From Agromyces fucosus (GTDB lineage Bacteria > Actinomycetota > Actinomycetes > Actinomycetales > Microbacteriaceae): a DNA stretch of 64,000 nt. The DNA lies in contig NZ_SDPO01000001.1 in the NCBI RefSeq assembly GCF_004134865.1, positions 124,001 to 188,000 on the forward strand, in the 5' to 3' direction. Below the pieces are notes generated by a model that had not been told where the DNA came from, ran no database searches, and saw only the letters and a list, made by a program, of their open reading frames with translations. The position numbers and the translations under genes were made by a program. Shown here in pieces: positions 37,541 to 47,511 of the stretch (the first letter of the stretch is position 1; every line of letters starts with the position of its first letter).

Positions 37541-37567
37541 TTAGCACTCACTCAGAACGAGTGCTAA
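37541..37567 (+). promoter_or_regulatory. CIRCE operator of HrcA
   Basis: TTAGCACTC-N9-GAGTGCTAA is an exact match to the CIRCE consensus with the standard nine-base spacer, ending 22 bp before the hrcA start. HrcA should bind it and repress the hrcA-dnaJ operon until heat shock; GroE-titrated HrcA activity is the established model. Confidence 0.96.
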
Positions 37568-37589
37568 GCGATGGAGGGAAGCGAGGGTC

Positions 37590-38612
37590 ATGGTCTCCGA
37601 ACGCAGCCTCGCCGTTCTGCGCGCGATCGTGCAGGACTACGTCGCGTCCCGCGAACCCGTCGGCTCGAAGTCGATCGTCGAACGGCACGCCTTCGGCGTC
37701 TCCGCGGCGACGATCCGAAACGACATGGCACTGCTCGAAGAGGAGGAGCTGATCGCGGCCCCGCACACCTCTTCGGGTCGCATCCCGACCGACAAGGGCT
37801 ATCGGGTCTTCGTCGACCAGCTCACCGACGTGCGCCCGCTGAGCGGCGCCCAGCGTCAGGCGATCGAGACGTTCCTCGGCGAATCGAGCGATCTCGACGA
37901 ACTGCTCGCACGCACCGTGCGACTCATCGCCCAACTCACCAATCAACTCGCGGTCGTGCAGTACCCGAGCTTCGGCAGCGCGCGCGTGCGCCACGTCGAG
38001 CTCATCGCGCTCGCCCCCGAGCGCGTGCTCTGCATCCTCATCACCGACTCCGGTCAGGTCGAGCAGCGCCTCGCCGAGCTCGTGGAGCCGGTCGACGAGC
38101 AGACGCTCGGCGACCTGCGCGTGCGCTTGAACGAGATCGCCGGCGGCCGGGCGATGGCGGATGCCGCGGACGCGTTGTCGGGCGAGATCGACAACGTCGA
38201 CCCGCGCCATGCAGCGGTGCTGCACACCCTCGCCGTCACGCTCGCCGAGCAGGCGCGGGCCCAGCGGCAGGACCGCCTGGTCGTCGCCGGGGCGGCGAAC
38301 CTCGTGCGCACCGAGCAGGACTTCGCCGGCTCGATCCTCGGCGTGATCGAGGCCATCGAAGAGCAGGTGGTGCTGCTGAAGCTCTTCGGCGAGATGGCGA
38401 CCGACGAGCACGCCGTCACCGTTCGCATCGGCCGCGAGAACGCGTCGTTCGGCCTCGGCGAGACCTCCGTCGTCTCGAGCGCCTTCGCGATCCCGGGCCG
38501 CGACATCTCGCGCCTCGGCATCGTCGGCCCCACCCGCATGGACTACTCCCACAGCATGGCGGCCGTTCGCGCCGTCGCCCGTTACCTCTCCCGAACGCTC
38601 GGCGAGAACTGA
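37590..38612 (+). CDS. hrcA: Heat-inducible transcription repressor HrcA
   Basis: This 340-residue repressor of class I heat-shock genes has an N-terminal winged helix ([21 protein letters not shown], then [19 protein letters not shown]) and the HrcA C-terminal domain ending [21 protein letters not shown] perfect CIRCE element lies just upstream, so it represses itself and the downstream dnaJ. In actinobacteria it normally also controls groEL genes elsewhere. Confidence 0.96.
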   Translation: MVSERSLAVLRAIVQDYVASREPVGSKSIVERHAFGVSAATIRNDMALLEEEELIAAPHTSSGRIPTDKGYRVFVDQLTDVRPLSGAQRQAIETFLGESSDLDELLARTVRLIAQLTNQLAVVQYPSFGSARVRHVELIALAPERVLCILITDSGQVEQRLAELVEPVDEQTLGDLRVRLNEIAGGRAMADAADALSGEIDNVDPRHAAVLHTLAVTLAEQARAQRQDRLVVAGAANLVRTEQDFAGSILGVIEAIEEQVVLLKLFGEMATDEHAVTVRIGRENASFGLGETSVVSSAFAIPGRDISRLGIVGPTRMDYSHSMAAVRAVARYLSRTLGEN

Positions 38613-38667
38613 ACCAGCCGCCCGTCTCGCACGACCGGCATCCGGCAACCGAAAGGACAAGCCCTCC

Positions 38668-39768
38668 GTGGCCGACCACTACGAGGTCCTCGGCGTCTCA
38701 CACGACGCCACCCCCGACGAGATCAAGAAGGCGTACCGCCGTCTCGCCCGTGAACTGCACCCCGACGTGAACCCGGGCGCCGAGGCATCCGAGCGCTTCA
38801 AGTCGGTGACGCACGCGTACGACGTGCTGTCCGACCCGAAGCAGCGCCAGCAGTACGACCTCGGCGACCAGGGCGGCTTCGGCGGCGGCCAGAACTTCGG
38901 CGGCTTCGGCGACATCTTCGAGACGTTCTTCGGGGCCGGCCAGCAGAGCCGTGGACCGCGTTCGCGCCGTGAGCGCGGTCAAGACGCGCTGCTGCGCGTC
39001 GAGGTCGGCCTCGACGAGGTCATCTTCGGCACGCACCGCGACATCGAGGTCGACACCGCGGTGACGTGCGAGACCTGCCACGGCTCGTGCTGCCAGCCCG
39101 GCACCGCGCCCGTCACGTGCGACATCTGCCACGGCACCGGCTCCATCCAGCGCTCGGTGCGCTCGCTCCTCGGCAACGTCATGACGTCGAGCCCCTGCGG
39201 CACCTGCCGCGGCTACGGCACCGTCATCGCGACGCCCTGCGTGACGTGCCAGGGCCAGGGCCGCGTGCGCGCACGTCGTACCGTTCCGGTCGACATCCCC
39301 GCAGGTGTCGACACTGGCGTGCGCCTGCAGATGCCGGGCTCCGGCGAGGCCGGCCCCGCGGGTGGCCCGAACGGCGACCTCTACCTCGAGATCAAGGTCA
39401 AGAACCACGACGTCTTCAGCCGCAACGGCGACGACCTGCTGTGCACCCTCGAGGTGTCGATGACCGACGCGATCCTCGGCACGCACTCGACGATCCCCGC
39501 TCTCGACGGCGACGTCGAGCTCGAGCTCAAGGCCGGCCTCCAGAGCGGCGAGATCCTCACCGTGAAGGACCGGGGAGTGTCGCGCCTGCGCGGGTCCGGC
39601 CGCGGCGACCTCAAGGTCGGCATCCAGGTGGTCACGCCGACCAAGCTCTCCTCCAAGGAACGCGACCTCATGCAGCAGTTCGCCGCGTCGAAGAAGGCGC
39701 CCGCGCCCGAGCTCAGCCACTTCCAGCAGGGCATCTTCGCCCGCCTGCGCGACCGGTTCCTCGGTTAG
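38668..39768 (+). CDS. dnaJ: Chaperone protein DnaJ (DnaJ2 type)
   Basis: This 366-residue Hsp40 co-chaperone of DnaK has a J-domain with HPD ([10 protein letters not shown]), a Gly/Phe region ([14 protein letters not shown]), and a zinc-binding region with four Cys repeats ([32 protein letters not shown]). The first repeat has Cys instead of the final Gly and is followed by a further Cys. Substrate-binding C-terminal domains follow. Start GTG; co-transcribed with hrcA under CIRCE control, the standard actinobacterial hrcA-dnaJ2 arrangement. Confidence 0.95.
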   Translation: MADHYEVLGVSHDATPDEIKKAYRRLARELHPDVNPGAEASERFKSVTHAYDVLSDPKQRQQYDLGDQGGFGGGQNFGGFGDIFETFFGAGQQSRGPRSRRERGQDALLRVEVGLDEVIFGTHRDIEVDTAVTCETCHGSCCQPGTAPVTCDICHGTGSIQRSVRSLLGNVMTSSPCGTCRGYGTVIATPCVTCQGQGRVRARRTVPVDIPAGVDTGVRLQMPGSGEAGPAGGPNGDLYLEIKVKNHDVFSRNGDDLLCTLEVSMTDAILGTHSTIPALDGDVELELKAGLQSGEILTVKDRGVSRLRGSGRGDLKVGIQVVTPTKLSSKERDLMQQFAASKKAPAPELSHFQQGIFARLRDRFLG

Positions 39769-39780
39769 GCGGTCGCACCG

Positions 39781-40515
39781 GTGAGCCACCTCTACCTCGA
39801 CGAGTCGCTCGATCTCTCCGCCGTCGCGCCCGGTGCCACGGTGGCGATCTCGGGCGACGAGGCGCGCCATGCCGTCACCGTCTCACGGGTGCGCGCGGGT
39901 GAGCGCATCGCGATCGGCGACGGACGCGGAACGCTCGTGCACGGCGTCGTCGCCTCGACGGGCGCCCGCGAGCTCGACCTGACGGTCGACGAGGTGTTCG
40001 TCGAAGAGGGTGCTTCACCGCGCATCACGCTCGTGCAGGCGCTCGCGAAGGGCGACCGCGACGAACTCGCCGTGCAGGCGGCGACCGAGCTCGGCGTCGA
40101 CGCGATCGTGCCCTGGGCGGCGATCCGCTCGGTCTCCCGTTGGGAGGGGCCGAAGGCCGAGAAGGGTCGCCAGCGCTGGGCGACCATCGTGCGCGAGGCG
40201 GTCAAGCAGTCCATTCGGGCATGGTTGCCGCCCGTGGCGCCCGTCACGACGACCGCGCAGCTCGCCGAACGCCTCGAGGGCCAGCGGATGCTGCTGCTCG
40301 AGCCGACCGCGACGGCACTGCTCACCGACATCCGGCCCGACGGGCGCGACCTGGCGCTCGTCGTCGGCCCCGAAGGCGGCATCTCGCCCGCCGAGATCGA
40401 ACGTCTCTCGGCCGCCGGTGCCGAACCCGTGCGGCTCGGTGCATCCGTGCTGCGCACCTCGACCGCGGGACCCGCGGCGATCGCCGTGCTCAACGCCGCG
40501 CTCGGGCGGTGGTGA
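39781..40515 (+). CDS. rsmE: 16S rRNA m3U1498 methyltransferase
   Basis: This 244-residue SPOUT-fold enzyme methylates N3 of U1498 in 16S rRNA using S-adenosylmethionine. The C-terminal trefoil knot motifs LALVVGPEGGISPAEIE and VRLGASVLRTSTAGPAAI are diagnostic; the N-terminal PUA-like domain contains SGDEARHAVTVSRVRAGE. GTG start 12 bp after dnaJ; the dnaJ-rsmE order is widely conserved. Confidence 0.95.
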   Translation: MSHLYLDESLDLSAVAPGATVAISGDEARHAVTVSRVRAGERIAIGDGRGTLVHGVVASTGARELDLTVDEVFVEEGASPRITLVQALAKGDRDELAVQAATELGVDAIVPWAAIRSVSRWEGPKAEKGRQRWATIVREAVKQSIRAWLPPVAPVTTTAQLAERLEGQRMLLLEPTATALLTDIRPDGRDLALVVGPEGGISPAEIERLSAAGAEPVRLGASVLRTSTAGPAAIAVLNAALGRW

Positions 40516-40539
40516 GGCATCCGTCGCTACGATGGAGTC

Positions 40540-40902
40540 ATGACCGAGTCCCGCGCAGAACCGACCCTCTTCGAGCGCATCGCCGCCCGTGAGATCCCCG
40601 CGCGCCTCGTCGCCGAGACCGACCGGGTCATCGCGTTCCACGACATCGCGCCGAAGGCGCCCGTGCACGTCATCGTGACGCCGAAGTCGGGCGACTACCG
40701 CGATGTCGTCGAACTCGCCGCCGGCGACCCCGGGCTGCTCGCAGAACTCGTGGAGGTCGCGCAGGGCGTGGCCGACGAACTCGCCGACGGCCAGTTCCGT
40801 CTCGTCTTCAACACCGGAGCCGCCGCGGGCCAGACGATCTTCCACGTGCACGCGCATGTGCTGGCCGGCGGTCTCGAGGAGGCCACGCTTGCCGGAGACT
40901 GA
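40540..40902 (+). CDS. HIT-family protein (HinT-like)
   Basis: This 120-residue nucleotide-binding protein of the histidine-triad superfamily probably hydrolyses AMP-linked compounds such as purine phosphoramidates. The triad is in IFHVHAHVLAGG (HxHxH) at residues about 100-111, and the family start FERIAAREIPARLVAETDRVIAFHDIAPKAPVHVIVTPK is intact. Its last codons contain the phoH ribosome-binding site. Confidence 0.93.
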   Translation: MTESRAEPTLFERIAAREIPARLVAETDRVIAFHDIAPKAPVHVIVTPKSGDYRDVVELAAGDPGLLAELVEVAQGVADELADGQFRLVFNTGAAAGQTIFHVHAHVLAGGLEEATLAGD

Positions 40903-42007
40903 CCCGATCGACGACCGCGCCGCGGCCGACCGCCCGACGACGGAGGCCGCCACGGCCGACGAGGAGCGGCTCACGATCGACGGTGTCGCCATGGTGCGAC
41001 TCCTCGGCCCGCAGGATCGACTGCTCGCCCAGGTGCAGCGCGAGTACCCCGGGGTCCAGGTGCACGTCCGCGGCAACGAGATCGCGATCCGGGGCGACGC
41101 CGACGGGCGCATGCACGTGCGCCGACTCATCGAAGAACTGCTCGAGCTCGTACGCGCCGGGCAGGATCCAACACCCACCGAAGTGAGGAGCTCGGCCCGA
41201 ATGCTCGATGCCGATTCCAATGCCAAGCCGTCCGAACTGCTCGGGCAGGTCATCGTCTCGAGCCGCGGCAAGACCATCCGGCCGAAGACCGAGGGCCAGC
41301 GCCGCTACGTCGACGCGATCGACGAGCACACCATCGTCTTCGGCATCGGCCCCGCCGGCACCGGCAAGACGTACCTCGCGATGGCCAAGGCCGTGCAGGC
41401 GCTGCAGCGCAAAGAGGTCAGCCGCATCATCCTGACGCGCCCCGCGGTCGAGGCCGGCGAGCGACTGGGATTCCTGCCCGGAACCCTCACCGACAAGATC
41501 GACCCCTACCTGCGGCCGCTCTACGACGCGCTCAACGAGATGATGGACCCCGAGCTCGTGCCGAAGCTGCTCGCCTCCGGCACGGTCGAGGTCGCGCCGC
41601 TCGCGTATATGCGCGGCCGGACGCTCAACGACTCGTTCGTCGTGCTCGACGAGGCGCAGAACACGACGCCCGAGCAGATGAAGATGTTCCTCACCCGTCT
41701 CGGGTTCGGTTCGCGCATGGTCGTCACCGGTGACATCACGCAGGTCGACCTGCCCACCGGGTCCAGCGGCCTGCGGCTCGTCACGCGCATCCTCGACCAC
41801 GTCGACGACATCGAGTTCGTGCGGCTGACGAGCGACGACGTCGTTCGACACACCCTCGTCGGCCGCATCGTCGACGCCTACACCGAGTACGACCAGCGCC
41901 AGCAGGCGCAGCGATACGAGCGCGACCAGGCGCGCGAGTTCGCCAACCGCGCCGAACGGCGCGGCGCCGGCCCCCGCGACCACCTGCCGAGGAAGGGCAA
42001 GGCATGA
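40889..42007 (+). CDS. PhoH-like ATPase
   Basis: This 372-residue P-loop ATPase is of the PhoH/YbeZ type, implicated with YbeY in ribosome and RNA quality control. Walker [10 protein letters not shown] and [20 protein letters not shown] (Walker B) are clear, and an N-terminal KH-like part precedes them. TTG at 40889 is the best start: GAGGAGG lies seven bases upstream, inside the HIT gene, giving a 14-base overlap. The C-terminal tail is Arg-rich. It overlaps ybeY by four bases. Confidence 0.9.
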   Translation: MPETDPIDDRAAADRPTTEAATADEERLTIDGVAMVRLLGPQDRLLAQVQREYPGVQVHVRGNEIAIRGDADGRMHVRRLIEELLELVRAGQDPTPTEVRSSARMLDADSNAKPSELLGQVIVSSRGKTIRPKTEGQRRYVDAIDEHTIVFGIGPAGTGKTYLAMAKAVQALQRKEVSRIILTRPAVEAGERLGFLPGTLTDKIDPYLRPLYDALNEMMDPELVPKLLASGTVEVAPLAYMRGRTLNDSFVVLDEAQNTTPEQMKMFLTRLGFGSRMVVTGDITQVDLPTGSSGLRLVTRILDHVDDIEFVRLTSDDVVRHTLVGRIVDAYTEYDQRQQAQRYERDQAREFANRAERRGAGPRDHLPRKGKA

Positions 42008-42465
42008 GCATCGAGATCAACAACGAGTCGGCGATCGAGGTCGACGAGGCCGCCATCCAGCGGCTCGCCGTCTATGCGCTCGATGCGATGCACGTGCACC
42101 CCGATGCCGAGATCGCGATCGTGCTCGTCGACGAGGGCGCCATGGAGCAGCTGCACGTGCAGTGGATGGACGAGCCGGGCCCGACCGACGTGCTGAGCTT
42201 CCCGATGGACGAGCTGCGTCCGGGCACCGATGACGCGCCGACGCCTGCCGGACTGCTCGGCGACATCGTGCTGTGCCCGCAGGTCGCCGAGGCGCAGGCG
42301 CGCACCGCGGGGCACCAGCTCATCGACGAACTGCTGCTGCTGACGACGCACGGCATCCTGCACCTGCTCGGCTTCGACCACGCCGAGCCGGCCGAGGAGA
42401 AGGAGATGTTCGGCGTGCAGCGCGACATCCTCGTCGGATTCTCCATGCAGGAGCGGCGCCGCTGA
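42004..42465 (+). CDS. ybeY: Endoribonuclease YbeY (rRNA maturation factor)
   Basis: This 153-residue metal-dependent RNase processes the 3' end of 16S rRNA. The zinc signature [21 protein letters not shown] (H-x3-H-x5-H) near residues 118-130 is complete, and [15 protein letters not shown] is the conserved family motif. ATGA overlap with phoH and a one-base gap to the next gene mark a tightly coupled operon. Confidence 0.95.
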   Translation: MSIEINNESAIEVDEAAIQRLAVYALDAMHVHPDAEIAIVLVDEGAMEQLHVQWMDEPGPTDVLSFPMDELRPGTDDAPTPAGLLGDIVLCPQVAEAQARTAGHQLIDELLLLTTHGILHLLGFDHAEPAEEKEMFGVQRDILVGFSMQERRR

Positions 42466-42466
42466 C

Positions 42467-43783
42467 ATGCAGCCCTGGCTCTTCCTCGGCGCCGCCTTCG
42501 TGCTCGTCGCCTTCGGCGGCCTCATGGCCGCCGTCGACTCGGCGATCGCCTCGAGCTCCCGCGCCGATGTGACGGAGCTCGCGTTCGAATCCCGCGCTCG
42601 TCGCTCGCTGCTCGCGATCGCCGAGGACACCGGCGCCCACGTCAACGCGGTGAACTTCGTTCGCATCATCGCCGAGACGACGGCTGCGGTGCTCGTGACA
42701 CTCGCCTTCGCCTCGTTCCTCGACAACGTCTGGCTCGTGCTGCTGTACTCGGCGCTCATCATGACCGCCGTCTCGTTCGTGCTCGTCGGCGCGAGCCCCC
42801 GCAGCGTCGGGCGGGTCAACGCCGAGAACGTGCTGCGTCTCACCGCACCGCTCGTGCACTTCCTGCGGGTGCTGATCGGACCGCTCGCCGGCGCGCTCGT
42901 CTCGCTCGGCAATCGCGTCACGCCCGGGCGCATCAGGTTCGCCGGGGTATCGAGCGAAGAGCAACTGCTCAGCATGGTCGACGAGGCCACCGAGCTCGAC
43001 GTCCTCGAAGAGGGCGACCGCGAACTGATCCACTCGATCTTCGAGTTCAACGACACCGTCGTGCGCGAGGTGATGGTGCCGCGCACCGACATGGTCACGA
43101 TCGAGGCTGCGGCCCACCTGCCGCACGCCATGGCCGTCTTCCTGAAAGAGGGGTACTCGCGCATCCCCGTCGTCGAGCGCGACGCCGACGACGTGACGGG
43201 CGTGCTCTACCTCCGCGACCTCGCGCGACTCGGCTTCGAGCGCCCGCTCGACGCCGAGGGGCTCACCGTGGGCGAGCTCGTGCGCCCGGCGCTCTTCGTG
43301 CCCGAGTCGATGAAGGCCGACGCGCTGCTGCGGCAGATGCAGCTCGAGTCGAACCACCTCGCGATGGTGGTCGACGAGTACGGCGGCATCGCCGGCCTCG
43401 TCACCCTCGAAGACGTCATCGAAGAGCTCGTCGGCGACATCGCCGACGAGTACGACCGCGAAGCGGCGCAGGTCGAAGACCTCGGCGGCGGGCGGTTCCG
43501 CGTGAATGCGCGTCTGCCGATCGACGAGCTCGGCGAACTGTTCGGACTCGACATCGAAGACGATGACGTCGACTCGGCGGGCGGCCTCCTCGCGAAGGAG
43601 CTCGGTCGTCTCGCGCAGTCGGGCGAACGGGTGACCGTGTCGGGACTCCTGCTCGAGGCCGAGCGCACCGAAGGCAGACGCAAGCGCATCTCGACGATCC
43701 TCGTCGAGCGCGACCAGGCGCTCATCGACGTGCAGAGCGCGTTCGGGTCGAGCGACACCGATGGAAGGAACTCCCGTGGCTGA
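42467..43783 (+). CDS. Hemolysin-family CBS-domain membrane protein (CorC/HlyC)
   Basis: This 438-residue protein has an N-terminal DUF21/CNNM-type membrane domain of about three to four helices, two CBS domains (around VMVPRTDMVTIEAAAHLPHA and MQLESNHLAMVVDEYGGIAG) and a C-terminal CorC_HlyC domain starting near GGGRFRVNARLPIDEL. Relatives are magnesium/cobalt efflux or homeostasis proteins. The hemolysin label is historical. Its last bases contain the era start codon. Confidence 0.88.
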   Translation: MQPWLFLGAAFVLVAFGGLMAAVDSAIASSSRADVTELAFESRARRSLLAIAEDTGAHVNAVNFVRIIAETTAAVLVTLAFASFLDNVWLVLLYSALIMTAVSFVLVGASPRSVGRVNAENVLRLTAPLVHFLRVLIGPLAGALVSLGNRVTPGRIRFAGVSSEEQLLSMVDEATELDVLEEGDRELIHSIFEFNDTVVREVMVPRTDMVTIEAAAHLPHAMAVFLKEGYSRIPVVERDADDVTGVLYLRDLARLGFERPLDAEGLTVGELVRPALFVPESMKADALLRQMQLESNHLAMVVDEYGGIAGLVTLEDVIEELVGDIADEYDREAAQVEDLGGGRFRVNARLPIDELGELFGLDIEDDDVDSAGGLLAKELGRLAQSGERVTVSGLLLEAERTEGRRKRISTILVERDQALIDVQSAFGSSDTDGRNSRG

Positions 43784-44669
43784 GTATCGTGCCGGATTCG
43801 TCTCGTTCGTGGGGCGGCCGAACGTCGGCAAGTCGACGCTCACGAACGCCCTCGTCGGCGAAAAGGTCGCCATCACGAGCTCGAAGCCGCAGACGACGCG
43901 CCGCGCGATCCGCGGCATCGTGCACCGCGAGCACGGCCAGATCATCCTCGTCGACACGCCGGGCCTGCACCGGCCGCGCACGCTGCTCGGCGAGCGCCTC
44001 AACTCCCTCGTGCAGTCGACCCTCGGCGACGTCGACGTCATCGCGTTCTGCGTGCCGGCGAACGAGCCGATCGGCCCGGGCGACCGCTACATCAACGAGC
44101 AGCTCGAGCAGTACCCGCGGGCCAAGAAGGTCGCGATCGTCACGAAGACGGATGCCGCGTCGAAGTCGAAGATCGCCGAGCACCTGCTCGCCGTCTCAGA
44201 GCTCCGCGAATGGGCGGCGATCATCCCGGTCTCCGCACCTCAGGGCGATCAGCTCGACGTGCTCGTCGACGAGCTGCTGGCGCTCCTGCCCGAGTCCGAC
44301 CAGCCGCTCTACCCGGCCGAGACCCTCACCGATGAGGACACGAGCGAGCGCATCGCGGAGTTCATCCGCGAGGCCGCGCTCGAGGGCGTCTCCGACGAGC
44401 TGCCGCACTCGATCGCGGTCACGGTCGACGACATGGTCGAGCGCGAAGACAAGGACCTGCTCGAGATCTACGCGAACCTCTACGTCGAGCGCGACAGCCA
44501 GAAGGGCATCATCATCGGCAAGGGCGGTTCGCGACTGCGGGAGGTCGGCACGACCGCCCGTGCGCAGATCGAGGGACTGCTCGGCCGCAAGGTGCACCTG
44601 GCGCTGCACGTGAAGGTCGCGAAGGAATGGCAGCGCGACCCGAAGCAGCTCGGCCGTCTCGGTTTCTGA
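43776..44669 (+). CDS. era: GTPase Era
   Basis: This 297-residue essential GTPase assists 30S subunit maturation. G1 is GRPNVGKST, G3 is VDTPGLHRP, G4 is TKTD, and the C-terminal KH domain contains ERDSQKGIIIGKGGSRLREVG. GTG at 43776 is preferred because GGAAGG sits seven bases upstream; an in-frame ATG 15 bases earlier would lack a site. It is the last gene of the phoH-ybeY-CBS-era run; these partners all act on ribosome assembly. Confidence 0.95.
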   Translation: MAEYRAGFVSFVGRPNVGKSTLTNALVGEKVAITSSKPQTTRRAIRGIVHREHGQIILVDTPGLHRPRTLLGERLNSLVQSTLGDVDVIAFCVPANEPIGPGDRYINEQLEQYPRAKKVAIVTKTDAASKSKIAEHLLAVSELREWAAIIPVSAPQGDQLDVLVDELLALLPESDQPLYPAETLTDEDTSERIAEFIREAALEGVSDELPHSIAVTVDDMVEREDKDLLEIYANLYVERDSQKGIIIGKGGSRLREVGTTARAQIEGLLGRKVHLALHVKVAKEWQRDPKQLGRLGF

Positions 44670-44792
44670 GCCGTCGGCCGTCGCCGCGGTCGCGATCGGG
44701 GCGCTTCCTGCTGTCGTCGCGTGCGTACGACTCGAGGATGATTCCGGCCGTCCGCTGAGGTCTGGCAACGCCGGAGCGCGTACGGTGGATCG

Positions 44793-45986
44793 GTGCCCAT
44801 GACCATCAGCCGCGCGAAGCTCACGACCGACATCGTGCTCGCCGGCGTGTTCGGCCTGGCCTGCCTGCCGTTCGCGCTCCTCGGCGAGTGGGCCGACATC
44901 GTCGCCCTCCTCGCCTTCACTGCCGCCCTCGCCGTGCGCCGTGCATCGCCCGGGTGGTCGCTCGGCCTCGCCTGGGGCGGCGCGCTCGTGCAGATGCTGC
45001 TGCTGCGCGACCTGCAGCTCTACGACGTCGCGGTGCTCGGGGTACTGTACTCGACCGCGGCGCACGGCGGCCGCCTCGTGAAGTGGCTCGGCCTCGTCTC
45101 CGCTGGTGTCGGCGCCCTGTTCGCGACCGGCTACCTCGCGGTCGTCAAGCCGCTCATCGACAACGCGGGCTTCGTCGGTCCGCAGGACACCGTCAGCATG
45201 GTCGTGCTGACGCTCGTGCTCTTCGTCGCCTCGATCGCGGTGCTGGTGCTCTCCTGGACGGCGGGGCTCCTCGTGCGCTCCGTGCGCGACACCCGCGAGG
45301 TGCGGCGCCGTGAAGAGGCCGCGAACCGCGAGCGCGAGCTCGTCGAGTACCGATACGTCGTCGAGCAGGAGCGCAACCGCATCGCGCGCGACATGCACGA
45401 CGTCGTGGCCCACTCGCTCGCGGTCGTGATCGCACAGGCCGACGGCGCCCGGTTCGCCGCACCCAACCGGCCCGAGGCCGCCGTCGACGCCCTCGGCACG
45501 ATCGCCGGCGTCGCGCGCGGCGCGCTCGGCGACGTGCGACTGCTCCTCGCCGAACTCCGACATGACGAGGCCGGGGCTCCGCAGCCGGTGCTCGACGACC
45601 TCGACGGCCTGCTCGATCAGGTCCGCGCCGCCGGACTCGACCTCAGGTTCAGCGAGACCGGCGAGCGGCTGCCGCTCGGCACCGGCCATCAGATCGCGGT
45701 CTACCGCATCGTCCAGGAAGGCCTCACGAATGCGCTCCGCCATGGCGACACCTCCGAACCGGTGCACCTCGAGCTCGCCTGGGACGCCGACGGCGTCACG
45801 GTCTCGCTCGTGAACGCCAGGCGAGCGGATGCCTCGGCGCCCGAGTCGCACGCCTTCCGCCACGGCATCCCCGGCATGCGCGAGCGGGCGCAGCTCACGG
45901 GTGGCACGCTGCTCGTCGAGGCCGGCGGCGACGCGACGTTCCGCGTGACTGCGCGGATCCCCGCACAGACGGGCCGCCCGGCATGA
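44793..45986 (+). CDS. NarL-family sensor histidine kinase
   Basis: This 397-residue membrane kinase has about four to five membrane helices in the first 160 residues and no large extracellular domain, then HisKA_3 with EQERNRIARDMHDVVAHSLA (phospho-His in DMHD) and a HATPase_c domain (IVQEGLTNALRHGDTS, HGIPGMRERAQL). TACGGT ends six bases before the GTG, suggesting a leaderless transcript. It overlaps the response regulator gene, and an ABC exporter operon follows. Confidence 0.9.
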   Translation: MPMTISRAKLTTDIVLAGVFGLACLPFALLGEWADIVALLAFTAALAVRRASPGWSLGLAWGGALVQMLLLRDLQLYDVAVLGVLYSTAAHGGRLVKWLGLVSAGVGALFATGYLAVVKPLIDNAGFVGPQDTVSMVVLTLVLFVASIAVLVLSWTAGLLVRSVRDTREVRRREEAANRERELVEYRYVVEQERNRIARDMHDVVAHSLAVVIAQADGARFAAPNRPEAAVDALGTIAGVARGALGDVRLLLAELRHDEAGAPQPVLDDLDGLLDQVRAAGLDLRFSETGERLPLGTGHQIAVYRIVQEGLTNALRHGDTSEPVHLELAWDADGVTVSLVNARRADASAPESHAFRHGIPGMRERAQLTGGTLLVEAGGDATFRVTARIPAQTGRPA

Positions 45987-46654
45987 GCGGCATCCGCGTC
46001 GCCCTCGTCGACGATCAGGCGCTCTTCCGTGCGGGCGTGCGCATGCTCATCGAGTCGCAACCCGACCTCGAGGTCGTGGGTGAGGCGAGCGACGGCGGGG
46101 CCGCCGTCGAGCTCGCGCGCCGCGAGCGTCCCGACGTCGTGCTCATGGACGTGCGAATGCCGGTGCAGGACGGCATCGCCGCGACCGAGCAGATCCTCGC
46201 CGCCGCAGACCGCGACGGCACACCGCCGCCGCGCATCGTCGTGCTGACCACCTTCGACCTCGACGAGAACGCCGCGAGGGCCATCCGCGCCGGCGCGAGC
46301 GGCTTCGTGCTGAAGGACGCGGATCCCGAGTTCCTGCTCGCCGCGATCCGCACCGTGCACCAGGGCAACCAGGTGATCGCGGCGGCGGCCACGCGGGCGC
46401 TCTTCGCGCACGTCGGCCGGGGAAGCGGCAGGCGCCCGGCTCCCGCCGCCTGGTCGGAGCTGACGCCCCGCGAACGCGAGATCTTCGCCCTCGCCGCGCG
46501 CGGCCTCAGCAACGGCGAGATCGCGGCATCCGAGTTCCTCTCGGAGGCGACGGTGAAGACGCACGTGAGCCGCATCCTCGCCAAGCTCGGGCTCCGCGAC
46601 AGGGTGCAGCTCGTGGTGTTCGCCTACGAGCACGAGCTTCCGACGGTGTCCTGA
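45983..46654 (+). CDS. NarL/LuxR family response regulator
   Basis: This 223-residue regulator has a receiver domain with DDQ near residue 10 and the phosphorylation Asp in VVLMDVRMPVQDG near residue 55, and a LuxR-type HTH (LTPREREIFALAARGLSNGE, then LSEATVKTHVSRILAKLGL). ATGA overlap with the kinase gene marks a cognate pair. In actinobacteria such pairs directly before a MacB-like exporter usually induce that exporter. Confidence 0.92.
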   Translation: MSGIRVALVDDQALFRAGVRMLIESQPDLEVVGEASDGGAAVELARRERPDVVLMDVRMPVQDGIAATEQILAAADRDGTPPPRIVVLTTFDLDENAARAIRAGASGFVLKDADPEFLLAAIRTVHQGNQVIAAAATRALFAHVGRGSGRRPAPAAWSELTPREREIFALAARGLSNGEIAASEFLSEATVKTHVSRILAKLGLRDRVQLVVFAYEHELPTVS

Positions 46655-46749
46655 CCTTCGCGGGCGATGCCGAGTCATCCTGCAGGATGACGGCGAACCA
46701 TCCATGAGCCGGATGCCCCGGCAGCCGCGCCGTCCGTAGCGTCGAAGAC

Positions 46750-47511
46750 ATGCAGATCCAACCCTCCGACCTCGGCCTCATCGCCCGCGTCGCCGAACTC
46801 GGCAAGCGCTACGGAACCGGTGCGAGCACCGTCACCGCCCTCGACGACGTCTCGCTCGGCCTCCGCCGCGGCGAGTTCACCGCCATCATGGGCCCTTCCG
46901 GCTCGGGCAAGTCGACCCTCATGCACATCATGGCCGGTCTCGATTCGCCGACGGCCGGCCAGGTGTGGCTCGGCGACACCGACATCACCGAACTCTCCGA
47001 CTCGGCCCTCACCGTGCTGCGGCGGCGCCGCATCGGCTTCATCTTCCAGTCGTTCAACCTCGTGCCGACGCTCGACGTGCGCGGCAACGTGATGCTGCCG
47101 TTCGACCTCGACGGGCGTCGCCCGACGCGCGACGAGCAGGCGTGGATCGACGAGCTCCTCGACACGTTGGGCCTGCGGCCCCGCATCGGGCACCGCCCGC
47201 ACGAGTTGTCGGGCGGCCAGCAGCAGCGCGTGGCGATCGCCCGCGCCCTCGCGACGCGCCCCGACCTCGTCTTCGCCGACGAGCCCACGGGCAACCTCGA
47301 CTCGCGCACCGGGCGCGAGGTGCTCGGCCTCCTCGCCGCGGCGAGCGCGCGCTACGGCCAGTCCATCGCGATGGTCACGCACGACCCCGTCGCCGCGAGC
47401 CACGCCGACCGCATCCTGTACCTCGCCGACGGTCGTATCGTGCGTGATTCGGGCCGCTCGAGCGCCGAGGAGATCTCCTCGTTCATGCTCTCGATGGAGG
47501 TCGCGGCCTGA
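46750..47511 (+). CDS. MacB/LolD-type ABC transporter ATP-binding protein
   Basis: This 253-residue ATPase has Walker [11 protein letters not shown], the family-typical [20 protein letters not shown]-loop region, signature [15 protein letters not shown], Walker [14 protein letters not shown] and switch His in MVTHDP. The pattern FxFQxFNLxPxL and DEPTGNLD is characteristic of mechanotransmission (MacB/LolD/FtsE-like) systems. It overlaps its permease gene by one base. Typical substrates are antimicrobial peptides, lipids or unknown envelope cargo. Confidence 0.92.
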   Translation: MQIQPSDLGLIARVAELGKRYGTGASTVTALDDVSLGLRRGEFTAIMGPSGSGKSTLMHIMAGLDSPTAGQVWLGDTDITELSDSALTVLRRRRIGFIFQSFNLVPTLDVRGNVMLPFDLDGRRPTRDEQAWIDELLDTLGLRPRIGHRPHELSGGQQQRVAIARALATRPDLVFADEPTGNLDSRTGREVLGLLAAASARYGQSIAMVTHDPVAASHADRILYLADGRIVRDSGRSSAEEISSFMLSMEVAA